This document shows positions 8,018-16,346 of a stretch of 64,000 nt of DNA, one piece after another. The stretch is from Paenibacillus pabuli. GTDB taxonomy: Bacteria > Bacillota > Bacilli > Paenibacillales > Paenibacillaceae. Positions within the stretch are counted from its first letter, which is position 1, and each line of letters starts with the position of its first letter. The notes under the pieces were generated by a model, which searched no databases, had not been told where the DNA came from, and worked only from the letters and a program-made list of their open reading frames with translations. The position numbers and the translations under genes are program-made. Location: positions 5,022,001 to 5,086,000 of the forward strand of contig NZ_CP073714.1 of NCBI RefSeq assembly GCF_023101145.1, in the 5' to 3' direction.

Positions 8018-8473
8018 CTAATTATACAATGCTTTCTTGGATTCAATCCTTTTCTTCATCTTGATGGAGGTGCCTCTGCCGGGCTCACTGCTGACTTCGA
8101 ATTCATCCATGAAGTTTTCCATAATGGTGAAGCCCATGCCCGATCGCTCAAGTTCGGGTTTGGACGTGTATAGCGGCTGTTTGGCCAGTTCAAGATCTTC
8201 GATGCCCTCACCACGGTCTTCCACAATGATGGTGATCATGTCCTCGCGAATCTCGGCTTGAATGGACACAACACCTTCCGGGTTGTTGTTATAACCGTGG
8301 ATGATGCTGTTCGTTACAGCTTCCGAAATAACCGTCTTCAGATCACTAAGCTCGTCCATCGTAGGATCAAGCTGGGAGATGAAGGCAGCAACCGTCACCC
8401 GTGCAAACGATTCATTCTCCGACTTGGCCGCAAATTGCAGATTCATGAAATTTGTCCCCGTTCCTTCATTCAT
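8018..8473 (-). CDS. spoIIAB: Anti-sigma-F factor, serine kinase
   Basis: Binds and inhibits sigma F and phosphorylates SpoIIAA. 151 aa with the GHKL ATPase motifs: N box 'ISEAVTNSIIHGY', G1 'VEDRGEGI' and G2 'ERSGMGFTIM'. The ATG overlaps the spoIIAA stop (ATGA) and GGAGGT sits 6 nt upstream, so the two are coupled, which fits the need for matched amounts. C-terminus ends 'SKKALYN', close to the Bacillus protein. Confidence 0.97.
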   Translation of the reverse strand: MNEGTGTNFMNLQFAAKSENESFARVTVAAFISQLDPTMDELSDLKTVISEAVTNSIIHGYNNNPEGVVSIQAEIREDMITIIVEDRGEGIEDLELAKQPLYTSKPELERSGMGFTIMENFMDEFEVSSEPGRGTSIKMKKRIESKKALYN

Positions 8474-8823
8474 GAGACGACCTCCAGACCCGAGAGAGCA
8501 GTTCCCTCATTTTCGTAAATCGGCATAATCTTGAACAAACCCGACATTTCCAGCAAACGATACACTGGCGGATTGACATCACAGACCACCATTTTGCCGC
8601 CTTTATTCTTAATGAGCTTGTACCTTCCCAAAATGACACCCAGACCCGAACTGTCCATGAATTGCAGATCTTTCAGGCTGAGTACCAGATGCTCGCATTG
8701 TCTGCGTTGGATGGCTTCATCCATCTGCATCCGTACCATGTCAGCTGTATGGTGATCAAGCTCCCCGGATAATCGCACAATCAGAATCCCGCGGTGATGT
8801 TCCATTTCCACATGCAAGTTCAC
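8470..8823 (-). CDS. spoIIAA: Anti-sigma-F factor antagonist
   Basis: STAS-domain anti-anti-sigma factor. 117 aa. The phosphorylated serine lies in 'LQFMDSSGLGVILGRY' near residue 58. When unphosphorylated it displaces sigma F from SpoIIAB. First gene of spoIIAA-spoIIAB-sigF; a sigma-H-like promoter lies at 8857-8885. dacF is upstream on the same strand, as in Bacillus, where readthrough from dacF also feeds the operon. Confidence 0.96.
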   Translation of the reverse strand: MNLHVEMEHHRGILIVRLSGELDHHTADMVRMQMDEAIQRRQCEHLVLSLKDLQFMDSSGLGVILGRYKLIKNKGGKMVVCDVNPPVYRLLEMSGLFKIMPIYENEGTALSGLEVVS

Positions 8824-8856
8824 GTTTGCTCACTCTCCTCCCTGTCTTGAACAAGG

Positions 8857-8885
8857 ATTTCTACGTTCCCGAAGGCATTTCCTGC
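8857..8885 (-). promoter_or_regulatory. Candidate sigma-H promoter of the spoIIA operon
   Basis: On the minus strand GCAGGAAAT (8877-8885) matches the sigma-H -35 RnAGGAwWW; GTAGAAAT (8857-8864) resembles the -10 RnnGAAT; the spacer is 12 nt. The start of spoIIAA is 34 nt downstream. A weak 0A-like TGTCGGG lies just upstream (8888-8894). spoIIA is transcribed by sigma H with Spo0A~P in Bacillus. Confidence 0.5.
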
Positions 8886-8967
8886 CCCCCGACAAAACTA
8901 GAAGAAAACCCCTATTTAACTACAAAATATTGTTCAACGGATGTATGCAACCTGCATAAATCGCCGT

Positions 8968-10143
8968 TTAATCGAACAGTTTGGAGGTCGTGCGTTTGAA
9001 CAGCTTCCACCAGCCTGCCTTATCCACATCCTGTGGAGCCTGAATGTCGAATTCCTTGATGACTTCATTGCCCTGGTAGACAACAAGCTTACCTATACTC
9101 TGACCTGCTTTGACCGGGGCTTTCACTTCTTTTGCCATCAGCAATTCATGACGAATCTCATCCGATTTCGCACCTTTGCGCATCAGCACACTATAATTTT
9201 GTGTTGCATTCAGGGGCAATTCGGCCACTTCCCCTTTTTCAATTTTCAGACTGCCCAGCAGATCCCCTGACTTGTACAGAGCTTTCATCGTGTATTGCCC
9301 AAAAGCATAGTCAAACATCGAGGAAACTTCACTGTTCCGAGTTTTGGTATTTGGTTCACCCAACACCACGGAAACGACACGCAGTCCATCCTTCATCGCT
9401 GTAGCCGACAGACAGAACTTGGCTTCGGAAGTGTATCCTGTTTTCAACCCATCCGCACCGGAGTAAAAACGAACCAACTTATTTGTATTCACCAGCCAGA
9501 ATGGCTTCTCACTATCTTTACGAAGGTAATCCTGATATGCACCCGTATACTTCGTAATTCCGGAATGCTTCAGCAGTTCACGGCTCATGACCGCAATGTC
9601 ATGGGCGGAAGAATAATGGTTTTCTACTGGCAGGCCGTTACAGTTGGCAAAATGAGTATCCTTCATGCCGAGCTCCTTTGCCCGATCATTCATCAGCTGC
9701 ACAAAGGCTTCCTCCGAGCCGGCAATTTTCTCGGCCATCGCTACCGAGGCATCATTACCGGAAGCCATAGCAATCCCTTTTAACATATCATCGACCGTCA
9801 TCTCTTCCCCAGGTTCCAGAAAAATCTGGGATCCACCCATGGATGCGGCATATTCACTCGTTCTCACTTTATCGGTAAGCTTCAGCTTGCCAGAGTCAAT
9901 GGCTTCAATAGTTAGCAGCATGGTCATAATCTTCGTAATGCTCGCCGGAGGCAGCTGATCATGACTGTTTTTTTCAAAAATGACGGTGCCCGTATCTGCA
10001 TCCATCAAAATGGCGGAGCGTGCCGACGGGGCCAAATCTGCTCCTCCCGCTGCTTTAGGAGTTTCTTTAGCCAGCGCTGTTGATGCCATCAGGGGCAGCA
10101 GAATACAAAGGGTCATGAACGATGCCATTATTCGTTTCTTCAC
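8968..10143 (-). CDS. dacF: D-alanyl-D-alanine carboxypeptidase
   Basis: Secreted penicillin-binding protein (peptidase S11) that trims the terminal D-Ala of peptidoglycan stem peptides; DacF acts on spore cortex in the forespore. With the GTG at 10143 it is 391 aa, matching the Bacillus length; AGGAGGT lies 6 nt upstream, so the longer upstream frame is rejected. A signal peptide spans about residues 1-25 (cleavage after 'STALA'). Catalytic motifs: S-I-T-K (68-71), 'ASGN' and 'KTG'. The C-terminal beta domain of the S11 family follows. Located between pupG and spoIIAA as in Bacillus. Confidence 0.94.
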   Translation of the reverse strand: MKKRIMASFMTLCILLPLMASTALAKETPKAAGGADLAPSARSAILMDADTGTVIFEKNSHDQLPPASITKIMTMLLTIEAIDSGKLKLTDKVRTSEYAASMGGSQIFLEPGEEMTVDDMLKGIAMASGNDASVAMAEKIAGSEEAFVQLMNDRAKELGMKDTHFANCNGLPVENHYSSAHDIAVMSRELLKHSGITKYTGAYQDYLRKDSEKPFWLVNTNKLVRFYSGADGLKTGYTSEAKFCLSATAMKDGLRVVSVVLGEPNTKTRNSEVSSMFDYAFGQYTMKALYKSGDLLGSLKIEKGEVAELPLNATQNYSVLMRKGAKSDEIRHELLMAKEVKAPVKAGQSIGKLVVYQGNEVIKEFDIQAPQDVDKAGWWKLFKRTTSKLFD

Positions 10144-10340
10144 TAGGGTTACCTCCTCAAATGACTTGCTTACTGCATGTTCCATGCATGTACTGCTAAT
10201 CATTGTCGGCCCGAATGAAGTAAATTATTCCATGTAAAGAATGATTTCCCGAACTTTTTATGTAATCCGTACGAAACACAAAAAAAAAACAAGCCTGAAC
10301 TCACTGCATCAGTGAGCGGCCCGTTAAGGAAAATAAAAAA

Positions 10341-10383
10341 AAGGTAACCCCTTCCCAATAGATCATATTAGGACAGGTTACCT
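10341..10383 (-). terminator. Terminator of pupG
   Basis: Minus strand: GGTAACC and GGTTACC arms with a partly paired interior, then a run of eight T. It lies just past the pupG stop. Confidence 0.75.
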
Positions 10384-10406
10384 CTTACTTCTTGCTAATT
10401 TGTTAG

Positions 10407-11231
10407 TTACATTTGTGGAATAACAGCCAGCACAAGCGCCAGGAAAGATTCACGTACACGCTCTGTCGTCTCCATAACCTCATCATGAGACAGCGGCTGG
10501 TCCAGAATGCCGGCAGCCATGTTGCTGATACAGGAAATACCCAGTACTTCCAGTCCTGCGTGCCGTGCCACGATGACTTCGGATACAGTAGACATGCCGA
10601 CAGCATCCGCCCCCAGCGTACGCAGCATCACGATCTCAGCTGGTGTCTCGTAGTTTGGACCGAGCATGCCAGCGTACACACCTTCACGTACTTCAAAACC
10701 TTGTGAAGCGGCTGTATCCTTCGCAAGTGCACGCAGACGGTGGCTATAGGCTTCAGATAGATCCGGGAAGCGCACACCAAGGGCGGAATCATTCGGCCCG
10801 ATTAACGGATTCTTGCCTGTGAGATTCAGATGATCCGAGATCAGCATCAGATCACCAGCCTCATAAGATGTATTCACTCCACCTGCAGCGTTTGTTACGA
10901 GCAGGGAAGTTACACCCAGTTCTTTCATAACACGTACCGGGAAGGCCGTCAGCTCCGGACCATATCCTTCGTACATGTGAAAGCGACCTTTCATCATGAC
11001 GACTGGACGACTTTTGATGGTTCCCACCAGCAATTCGCCTTCATGTCCTTCTACTGTGGATAAAGGAAAATGAGGAATATCCTGATAAGCGATGCTCACG
11101 CCATCTTCTATCAGTTCTGCCAAAATGCCAAGTCCTGAACCCAAAATCAAACCGACTTCCGGTTTAATGGAAATTTTGCTTTGAATGTAAGATGCCGCTT
11201 CCAAAATCATCTGTTGATTTAATGCTGTCAT
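10407..11231 (-). CDS. pupG: Purine-nucleoside phosphorylase (trimeric type)
   Basis: Phosphorolysis of guanosine/inosine and deoxy forms to free base and (deoxy)ribose-1-phosphate. 274 aa. 'GLILGSGLG' near residue 27 is the phosphate-binding loop; 'GRFHMYEGY', 'NAAGG' and 'GMSTVSEV' are family motifs. ATG at 11231 has AAGGGGG 8 nt upstream; the longer frame lacks a ribosome-binding site. In Bacillus drm (phosphopentomutase) precedes pupG; here the 182 nt upstream hold no gene. Confidence 0.94.
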   Translation of the reverse strand: MTALNQQMILEAASYIQSKISIKPEVGLILGSGLGILAELIEDGVSIAYQDIPHFPLSTVEGHEGELLVGTIKSRPVVMMKGRFHMYEGYGPELTAFPVRVMKELGVTSLLVTNAAGGVNTSYEAGDLMLISDHLNLTGKNPLIGPNDSALGVRFPDLSEAYSHRLRALAKDTAASQGFEVREGVYAGMLGPNYETPAEIVMLRTLGADAVGMSTVSEVIVARHAGLEVLGISCISNMAAGILDQPLSHDEVMETTERVRESFLALVLAVIPQM

Positions 11232-11413
11232 AAGATGTTCCCCCTTGAGTTGAAACGATCCGTTCTGTATCCGCAAATGAGATCAATCCAAGACATATTC
11301 GCTGAATTGACGCATTTGCTTATGTATAACGGCGTTTAAATGTGTTCAATTTATTTTATCCTAATTCGGGCTATTGTTCCGCTCTTTTTTGCAGATTTGT
11401 ATCCATACGTAAA

Positions 11414-12304
11414 CTATTTTGCCCGTGGATGATGAGATTCATAAATTTCTTTCATTGTTTTGCGACCATGATGGCCGTACTGCTGCCCAGGTTGCTCCAC
11501 ATGACCAAGCATGTCCTGCACCGCACGTGTATCTGCCCCACTGGCAATCAGGTGAGCGGCAAAGGAATGACGCAGCGTATGTGGTGTAATTTCGCCCGAG
11601 ATTCCGGCATCCATCGCTGCTTTTTTGAGCAGCTTCCAGAAGCCCTGCCGGGTTAATCGTCTGCCGGATACATTAACAAAGAGAGCCTGCTCGTCCGTCT
11701 CATGTTTGATAAGCAGGTTGCGGTACTCGTTCACATAAACACTCGCCCACTGTGCGGCAGGCGCACCGATCGGCAAAATTCGTTCTTTACCAGCACCTCC
11801 ACAGCGGATAAAGCGCATGCCTGGCTGTACATCACGCACATCCAGTGCAATCAGTTCAGATACACGAATGCCTGTGGCATACAATAGCTCAAGCATGGCC
11901 CGGTCACGAACCCCTTGCGGCGAACGGGTATCGGGGGACGCAAGCAACAATTCGATCTCTTGGATGGTTAATACCTGCGGTGGTGTCTTGTCTGCTTTTG
12001 GAGCCTCCACATCAAACGTAGGGTCCTGCAGTATCTCACCACGCCTCATCAAAAAATGAAAATAGGAGCGCAAGGATACGACACTGCGGGCAATGGTTGC
12101 ATTCGCACGTCCCGTCTGTTTCAGTTGACCTATAAACAGGATGACATGCGTCCGGCGCACCTGCTCCGCTTCCCGGATACCGTATTCTTTCTCCGCAAAT
12201 TCGATGAACTTGTCCACGTCTCGAAGATACGATTCCAGCGTGCTGCTCGACATCCCTTTATCCTCTTCCAAGTATAAGGCATATGCGTGTATCGTCTGCT
12301 TCAT
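11414..12304 (-). CDS. xerD: Site-specific tyrosine recombinase XerD
   Basis: Resolves chromosome dimers at dif with XerC. 296 aa: SAM-like N-terminal domain (about 1-85), then the catalytic domain with 'ATGIRVSEL' (Arg), 'TPHTLRHSFA' (His, Arg) and 'LGH'. The last part is odd: between LGH and the conserved C-terminal 'RKTMKEIYESHHPRA' the family motif (A/S)D(I/L)STTQIYTHV is replaced by 'VEQPGQQYGHHG'; the Tyr is one residue closer to the His. GAGGAG 8 nt upstream supports the ATG at 12304. Neighbours yqzK and fur are as in Bacillus. Confidence 0.88.
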   Translation of the reverse strand: MKQTIHAYALYLEEDKGMSSSTLESYLRDVDKFIEFAEKEYGIREAEQVRRTHVILFIGQLKQTGRANATIARSVVSLRSYFHFLMRRGEILQDPTFDVEAPKADKTPPQVLTIQEIELLLASPDTRSPQGVRDRAMLELLYATGIRVSELIALDVRDVQPGMRFIRCGGAGKERILPIGAPAAQWASVYVNEYRNLLIKHETDEQALFVNVSGRRLTRQGFWKLLKKAAMDAGISGEITPHTLRHSFAAHLIASGADTRAVQDMLGHVEQPGQQYGHHGRKTMKEIYESHHPRAK

Positions 12305-12377
12305 GCACAACGCTCCTCATCTGACAGAACTGCCACTCGGGCAACCTGCCTCCGTATTTGCATCCCTGGCTGTTCAA

Positions 12378-12620
12378 CTACTCTCCGTACCAATAGAATA
12401 AACGGAGACGGTCTGCCATCGTAGGACGTCCTTCCCCGCTAATGGGCCAAACCGTTTCCTGAAATACTTTAACCGCATTTCCTGTTGGCATTTGATACTG
12501 GTCCACAGGTGAGATCCATCCGTTGAACAAATCCAGAACATGATAGAACAGATAAACTAATGCAGCAAAAAATACGATAAATCGAATAAAACGGAGCCCT
12601 CTCCGCAGTGATATAATCAC
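12378..12620 (-). CDS. yqzK: DUF4227 small membrane protein (YqzK-like)
   Basis: 80 aa with one N-terminal membrane helix ('FIRFIVFFAALVYLFYHVLDLF') and a soluble tail. Matches the DUF4227/YqzK family in size, hydropathy and position between fur and xerD. Function unknown. GTG start; GGAGGGG lies about 8 nt upstream. Confidence 0.8.
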   Translation of the reverse strand: MIISLRRGLRFIRFIVFFAALVYLFYHVLDLFNGWISPVDQYQMPTGNAVKVFQETVWPISGEGRPTMADRLRLFYWYGE

Positions 12621-12723
12621 AGGTTATCCCCTCCTGGTTCGAACTGATTCGTCTAGAATCAGGGTATGTCCGCGAACGCAGGAATATGACTTTCTGGGTA
12701 AACCTTACATCACACGCTGGACC

Positions 12724-12761
12724 AAAAAAGCTCTCCCGTCAAAACCGCCGGTGAGAGCTTG
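12724..12761 (-). terminator. Terminator of fur
   Basis: Minus strand: AAGCTCTC-loop-GAGAGCTT followed by six T, 14 nt past the fur stop. Confidence 0.8.
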
Positions 12762-12774
12762 AAGATATGCTATG

Positions 12775-13242
12775 TTATTCTTCATCTTTGGGCTTCTGGT
12801 CATTTTTAGCTTTGCAACGGTAACAAATCCCATGGAAATCCAGACGGTGATCTACTACTGAAAAATTAAATTCCCGCTCTAGTCGCTCTTCAAGCGGTCC
12901 AAGCCAGTCCTCACGTATTTCATCCATACTTCCGCATTGAACACAGATTAAGTGATGATGGTGATGCTTGGATGTATCTCCGCGTAGATCATAACGCGCT
13001 ACACCGTCGCCGAAGTTGATTTTCTCTACAACATGCAGCTCACTCAGCAGTTCGAGGGTACGGTACACGGTTGCCAGACCGATTTCGGGAGCCTTTTCTT
13101 TCACGAGCATGAATACGTCTTCTGCGCTCAGATGATCTTCTTCATTCTCAAGAAGTACTCTCACGGTGGCTTCCCGCTGGGGCGTTAATTTATATCCTTG
13201 GGACTGTAGTTGCTGCTTAATTTTATCGATCCGTGCTTCCAT
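12775..13242 (-). CDS. fur: Ferric uptake regulator
   Basis: Fe(II)-dependent repressor of iron-uptake genes. 155 aa. N-terminal winged helix contains 'LTPQREATVRVLL' and 'GLATVYRTLELL'; metal-binding part has 'SKHHHHHLICVQCG' and a second CxxC ('CYRCK') for structural zinc. The position beside yqzK and xerD is that of Bacillus fur. A strong housekeeping promoter lies 55 nt upstream. Two Fur-box-like sites occur in this window near 28.8 and 29.1 kb. Confidence 0.95.
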   Translation of the reverse strand: MEARIDKIKQQLQSQGYKLTPQREATVRVLLENEEDHLSAEDVFMLVKEKAPEIGLATVYRTLELLSELHVVEKINFGDGVARYDLRGDTSKHHHHHLICVQCGSMDEIREDWLGPLEERLEREFNFSVVDHRLDFHGICYRCKAKNDQKPKDEE

Positions 13243-13296
13243 TTTCTCCCTCCCCCTAGGAAATCACTGCACACTGCAACTTAACCCACTTCTTTC

Positions 13297-13326
13297 ATTA
13301 TAGGGGGAGTACATAATTAAAGTCAA
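13297..13326 (-). promoter_or_regulatory. Sigma-A promoter of fur
   Basis: Minus strand TTGACT (13321-13326), an 18-nt spacer, and a perfect TATAAT (13297-13302), 55 nt upstream of the fur start. Confidence 0.78.
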
Positions 13327-13350
13327 CATTTTACACTATCACGCGCAAAG

Positions 13351-13980
13351 CTAGGCTGGTAGTAACATTGGTGTGACCCATCGCATCATTGCAGGTGTAA
13401 CCCATGTTTCAAATGACGCCACCCCTAACAGCATCGCTGCCATAACCAAAGTTAACACGATATATGATGCAAAAGGCTTCTGACGGCCTGGCGTCCGCTG
13501 CATCAGAACACGATTGCGAATAATGTATAAGGAAAAGGTCATGGCAGACACACTGCAAATCAGAAGTACCGGAATCACAAATAAATTGTGAGGTGCAACG
13601 GAAACGAGGGCAAATAACAGCCCTTTCCATGAATACTGTCCAACAAGGTAACCCACTGTAAAACCAATGAGCACACCTTTAAGAAAATCCAGAACCAATA
13701 TGCCCGGCAGACCGATGACCGACAAGCCCAGAATGAAAATTAGACCCACCCACTTAAGATGAAGCATGGCAATGTCCCAATAGGTTCCGGTCTCAGTCAC
13801 CTGTCCGCTGTGCTGTACCGTCATGAAGAAGTTGCCAAGATATCCTTCCAGATCCTGACGTTGTTCAAGGGATAGTGCATTAACCATTAGGGCGCCAAAA
13901 ATGACACCCACCAGAAACAAGACAGCCACGAATACATATAAAGAGGTTTGGCCTTTGAATGTGAAGTAGGCAGAACGCAT
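13351..13980 (-). CDS. spoIIM: Stage II sporulation protein M
   Basis: Membrane component of the SpoIIDMP engulfment complex that remodels septal peptidoglycan. About 209 aa with five predicted helices ('SLYVFVAVLFLVGVIFGALMV', 'VGLIFILGLSVIGLPGILVL', 'LLICSVSAMTFSLYII' and others); 'GVLIGFTVGYLVGQYSWKGL' is characteristic. The open frame extends 50 codons further upstream without a good ribosome-binding site and with unlikely composition; the ATG at 13980 follows GGAAAGGGG. Start choice is moderate. Confidence 0.9.
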   Translation of the reverse strand: MRSAYFTFKGQTSLYVFVAVLFLVGVIFGALMVNALSLEQRQDLEGYLGNFFMTVQHSGQVTETGTYWDIAMLHLKWVGLIFILGLSVIGLPGILVLDFLKGVLIGFTVGYLVGQYSWKGLLFALVSVAPHNLFVIPVLLICSVSAMTFSLYIIRNRVLMQRTPGRQKPFASYIVLTLVMAAMLLGVASFETWVTPAMMRWVTPMLLPA

Positions 13981-14167
13981 ACAGGTACGGGTCCCCTTTC
14001 CGGTTATCATGCTGCAAGGATATCGAGTGAAATCCCCATAGTCATTCTTATGAACCGGAATGCACACGTATGACTTCTTGTCCAGATTCAGATTCCCTTT
14101 CCCATGACAAAATACCTCTCCCACACCCAATTACGCTAACTCACGTTGTAGCCTACTGCAGACTTCT

Positions 14168-15385
14168 CTACTCTGATCTTTCCTTGTTAGACACCTTTCC
14201 GTAAGTGCCACCACCACCAGATGACAATTCCAGTTGACCATTCCGTGCCGCAACGATAAGACCTGCGAGGACCGGTCCAACGACCTCTGCAAGTTCCTCC
14301 TCGCTTGTTCGATGTAACACGCTCATTTCCGTACCAAAACGGTCAAGTAGCTGGCGCAGTTTGGCTTTCCCCAAACCTGGGATGAATTCCAACGGTACCT
14401 GATAGTGATAAACTGGCCGGTTTGCTGGAACACTCGGACTCTCCCGATCAGCGATTGCCAGTATACGATCGAGTACACCCTGCACAAGCTTCACACTGCC
14501 ACAGTATGGGCAACGTTCTGCCGACATTGCATGTTCATCCATAATACTTCCACAGGATGCACAATAGGTACGGTGATATTTGCCAAGCCTTGGATTCAAA
14601 CCGTAATTGGCCGTAATGCTTCTGCCTGCCTCTCCTTTAAGAGCCATGTTGAATTCGTCAAAGGAAGGCTTTGCGAGCTGCAACTCGTTGTATTCTCGTC
14701 CGATCTTCCCCAGAGAATGCGCATCAGAATTGGTCAGAAAAGGAACTTGGTCGAGCTCCTGAATGTAACTGGCCATAGATGAATCGGAGCTTAGTCCAAG
14801 CTCAACGGCATCGATCTGGCTAGTATCCAGCACATCAGCCATTCGAGGGGCCGTGCTGCCATATATCCCTTTATGAGGGGTAAACGCATGCGCTGGCACA
14901 ATAAGCCCACCACGCGCCTTTATCTCGGCCTGCATCTCAAGCGCAGGTACATATACCCGCTGTGAACTCAGGTTCACATTTTTCATATAACGTTTCATCC
15001 AGTCCGTAAAAGACTTCATCGTTTGCAGATCCCGGAAGTAGGCCAACATATGGAACTCCCGCATCTCTGGTTCGCGCAGCTCCAATTCCGTACCCAGCAG
15101 GATGGTCGTGTCTTGATACGCAATGCCACCTCCCTCAAGCTCAGACATTGTACCGTTCTCAAGCAGCTGTTCGATGTCCATTTGCACAACAGGAGAATGG
15201 CTGTCAATAACGCCGAGCAGATGGATTCCTTTGCGATGCGAGGCTTCCCTAGCAATGTTCTCGAATGTCAGATCACGGCTGCCACTGATTTTAACAGCTT
15301 CCCCCCGCGAAGTTCGTCCAATATGAATATGGAGGTCTGCATAACAAGGTTCCCACATAGCGGATGCTGCACGTTGTTCATCCAT
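14168..15385 (-). CDS. Endonuclease Q-like PHP-domain protein
   Basis: PHP-domain nuclease of the TIGR00375/EndoQ family, which nicks DNA 5' of deaminated bases in archaea and some Bacillales. 405 aa. 'DLHIH' at residues 17-21 is the first metal motif; 'VIDSHSP', 'PAHAF' and 'TNSDAHS' follow; a zinc ribbon 'CASCGS...CPYCGS' lies near residue 285; a helix-hairpin-helix 'FIPGLGKAKLRQLL' near the C-terminus is a DNA-binding element. The ATG at 15385 starts 2 nt after the nudF stop. Activity is inferred from the family. Confidence 0.83.
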   Translation of the reverse strand: MDEQRAASAMWEPCYADLHIHIGRTSRGEAVKISGSRDLTFENIAREASHRKGIHLLGVIDSHSPVVQMDIEQLLENGTMSELEGGGIAYQDTTILLGTELELREPEMREFHMLAYFRDLQTMKSFTDWMKRYMKNVNLSSQRVYVPALEMQAEIKARGGLIVPAHAFTPHKGIYGSTAPRMADVLDTSQIDAVELGLSSDSSMASYIQELDQVPFLTNSDAHSLGKIGREYNELQLAKPSFDEFNMALKGEAGRSITANYGLNPRLGKYHRTYCASCGSIMDEHAMSAERCPYCGSVKLVQGVLDRILAIADRESPSVPANRPVYHYQVPLEFIPGLGKAKLRQLLDRFGTEMSVLHRTSEEELAEVVGPVLAGLIVAARNGQLELSSGGGGTYGKVSNKERSE

Positions 15386-15387
15386 GA

Positions 15388-15963
15388 TTAAAACCGTCCT
15401 GTCGTTCTGTACAGATCCCACGCATATACAGCCATCATCGTTTTGGCATCGCTGATTCGGTTTTCATCCATTAACTGGTATGCTTCTTCGATTGTAATTT
15501 CGGATACTTCCAAAAATTCATCTTCATCCAGAGCCATATCCCCTGCTTCCAGCTCCTCGGCGATGTACAAATGAATGATCTCATCCGCAAATCCTGGCGA
15601 CGTGTAAAAAGAACGCAAATGCCTCAGTGATTTAGCTACATAACCAGTCTCTTCGCGCAATTCACGAGCTGCTGCCACTTCAGGTTCCTCACCCGGGTCC
15701 AGTTTGCCTGCCGGGATCTCGACTTCGGTACGTCCCATGGCCTGACGATACTGATCAACGACCAGCATCCGATCCCCATTCAGCGCGAGGACAGCTACTG
15801 CCCCAGGGTGACGGATGATCTCACGGGTAGCGGTCTGACCGTTAGGCAGCTTGACCGTGTCGACTTGAAGTGAAATGACTTTGCCCTCGAAGATGGGCTT
15901 TGTCGATATCGTCTCTTCGTCAAGTTTTGGATTGGCAGGATGCTTATGATTGGTTGGGTTCAT
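15388..15963 (-). CDS. nudF: ADP-ribose pyrophosphatase (Nudix)
   Basis: Hydrolyses ADP-ribose to AMP and ribose-5-phosphate. 191 aa. The Nudix box is 'GKLDPGEEPEVAAARELREE' plus 'TG'. GGAG sits 9-10 nt before the ATG at 15963; the frame extends upstream but without a ribosome-binding site. Directly upstream of the EndoQ-like gene with a 2-nt gap, so the two are co-transcribed. mciZ is divergent. Confidence 0.93.
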   Translation of the reverse strand: MNPTNHKHPANPKLDEETISTKPIFEGKVISLQVDTVKLPNGQTATREIIRHPGAVAVLALNGDRMLVVDQYRQAMGRTEVEIPAGKLDPGEEPEVAAARELREETGYVAKSLRHLRSFYTSPGFADEIIHLYIAEELEAGDMALDEDEFLEVSEITIEEAYQLMDENRISDAKTMMAVYAWDLYRTTGRF

Positions 15964-16084
15964 CTGTTCTTCAACTCCACTTCTTCGAATTTTGGATCTC
16001 TTTATACGTATAAACCTCTGTTTTTTGGCATATGGTGAGCTTATAGCGATTTCAAACCAATATAGCAAATCAGGGGGACAACCA

Positions 16085-16219
16085 ATGAACAGTTATTTAA
16101 CACCGCAATCCGTACATGTGGTCGGACAAGCCAGACAAGTCCAGCTCATACTCAAACAATGGGTGCGTGAATGGGGTCCAGATGCCAAATTAATCGATAT
16201 GCTCGCTGGACGTAAATGA
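16085..16219 (+). CDS. mciZ: Z-ring formation inhibitor MciZ
   Basis: 44-aa peptide that binds FtsZ and blocks polymerisation in the mother cell during sporulation. It matches the B. subtilis peptide pattern P-x-x-V-x-(L/V)-V-G-(K/Q)-A-x-(E/Q)-(I/V) followed by L-K; here 'PQSVHVVGQARQVQLILKQW'. AGGGGGAC lies about 6 nt upstream of the ATG. It is divergent from nudF, the neighbour it also has in Bacillus. Assignment by pattern and position. Confidence 0.82.
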   Translation: MNSYLTPQSVHVVGQARQVQLILKQWVREWGPDAKLIDMLAGRK

Positions 16220-16266
16220 AACTGTTATTGGTCTGCAATACCCATGAAATATAACATGGTTTTGCC

Positions 16267-16305
16267 AAAAAGTCCGAACTCGGTTTGTACCGGATTCGGA
16301 CTTTT
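16267..16305. terminator. Bidirectional terminator between mciZ and the PepT-like gene
   Basis: AAAAGTCCGAA and TTCGGACTTTT arms; A and T runs on both sides fit use from both strands between convergent genes. Confidence 0.8.
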
Positions 16306-16346
16306 CAGTTGAAGCACGGGAGAGTTTCACCCTCCGTCTCTTTGGA

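Noticed and set aside
13981..14130. 50-codon N-terminal extension of spoIIM
   Set aside because: No ribosome-binding site and composition unlike the family; the membrane part starts after the ATG at 13980.
14530..14700. Plus-strand frame of 125 codons
   Set aside because: Antisense to the EndoQ-like gene with clear PHP and zinc motifs.
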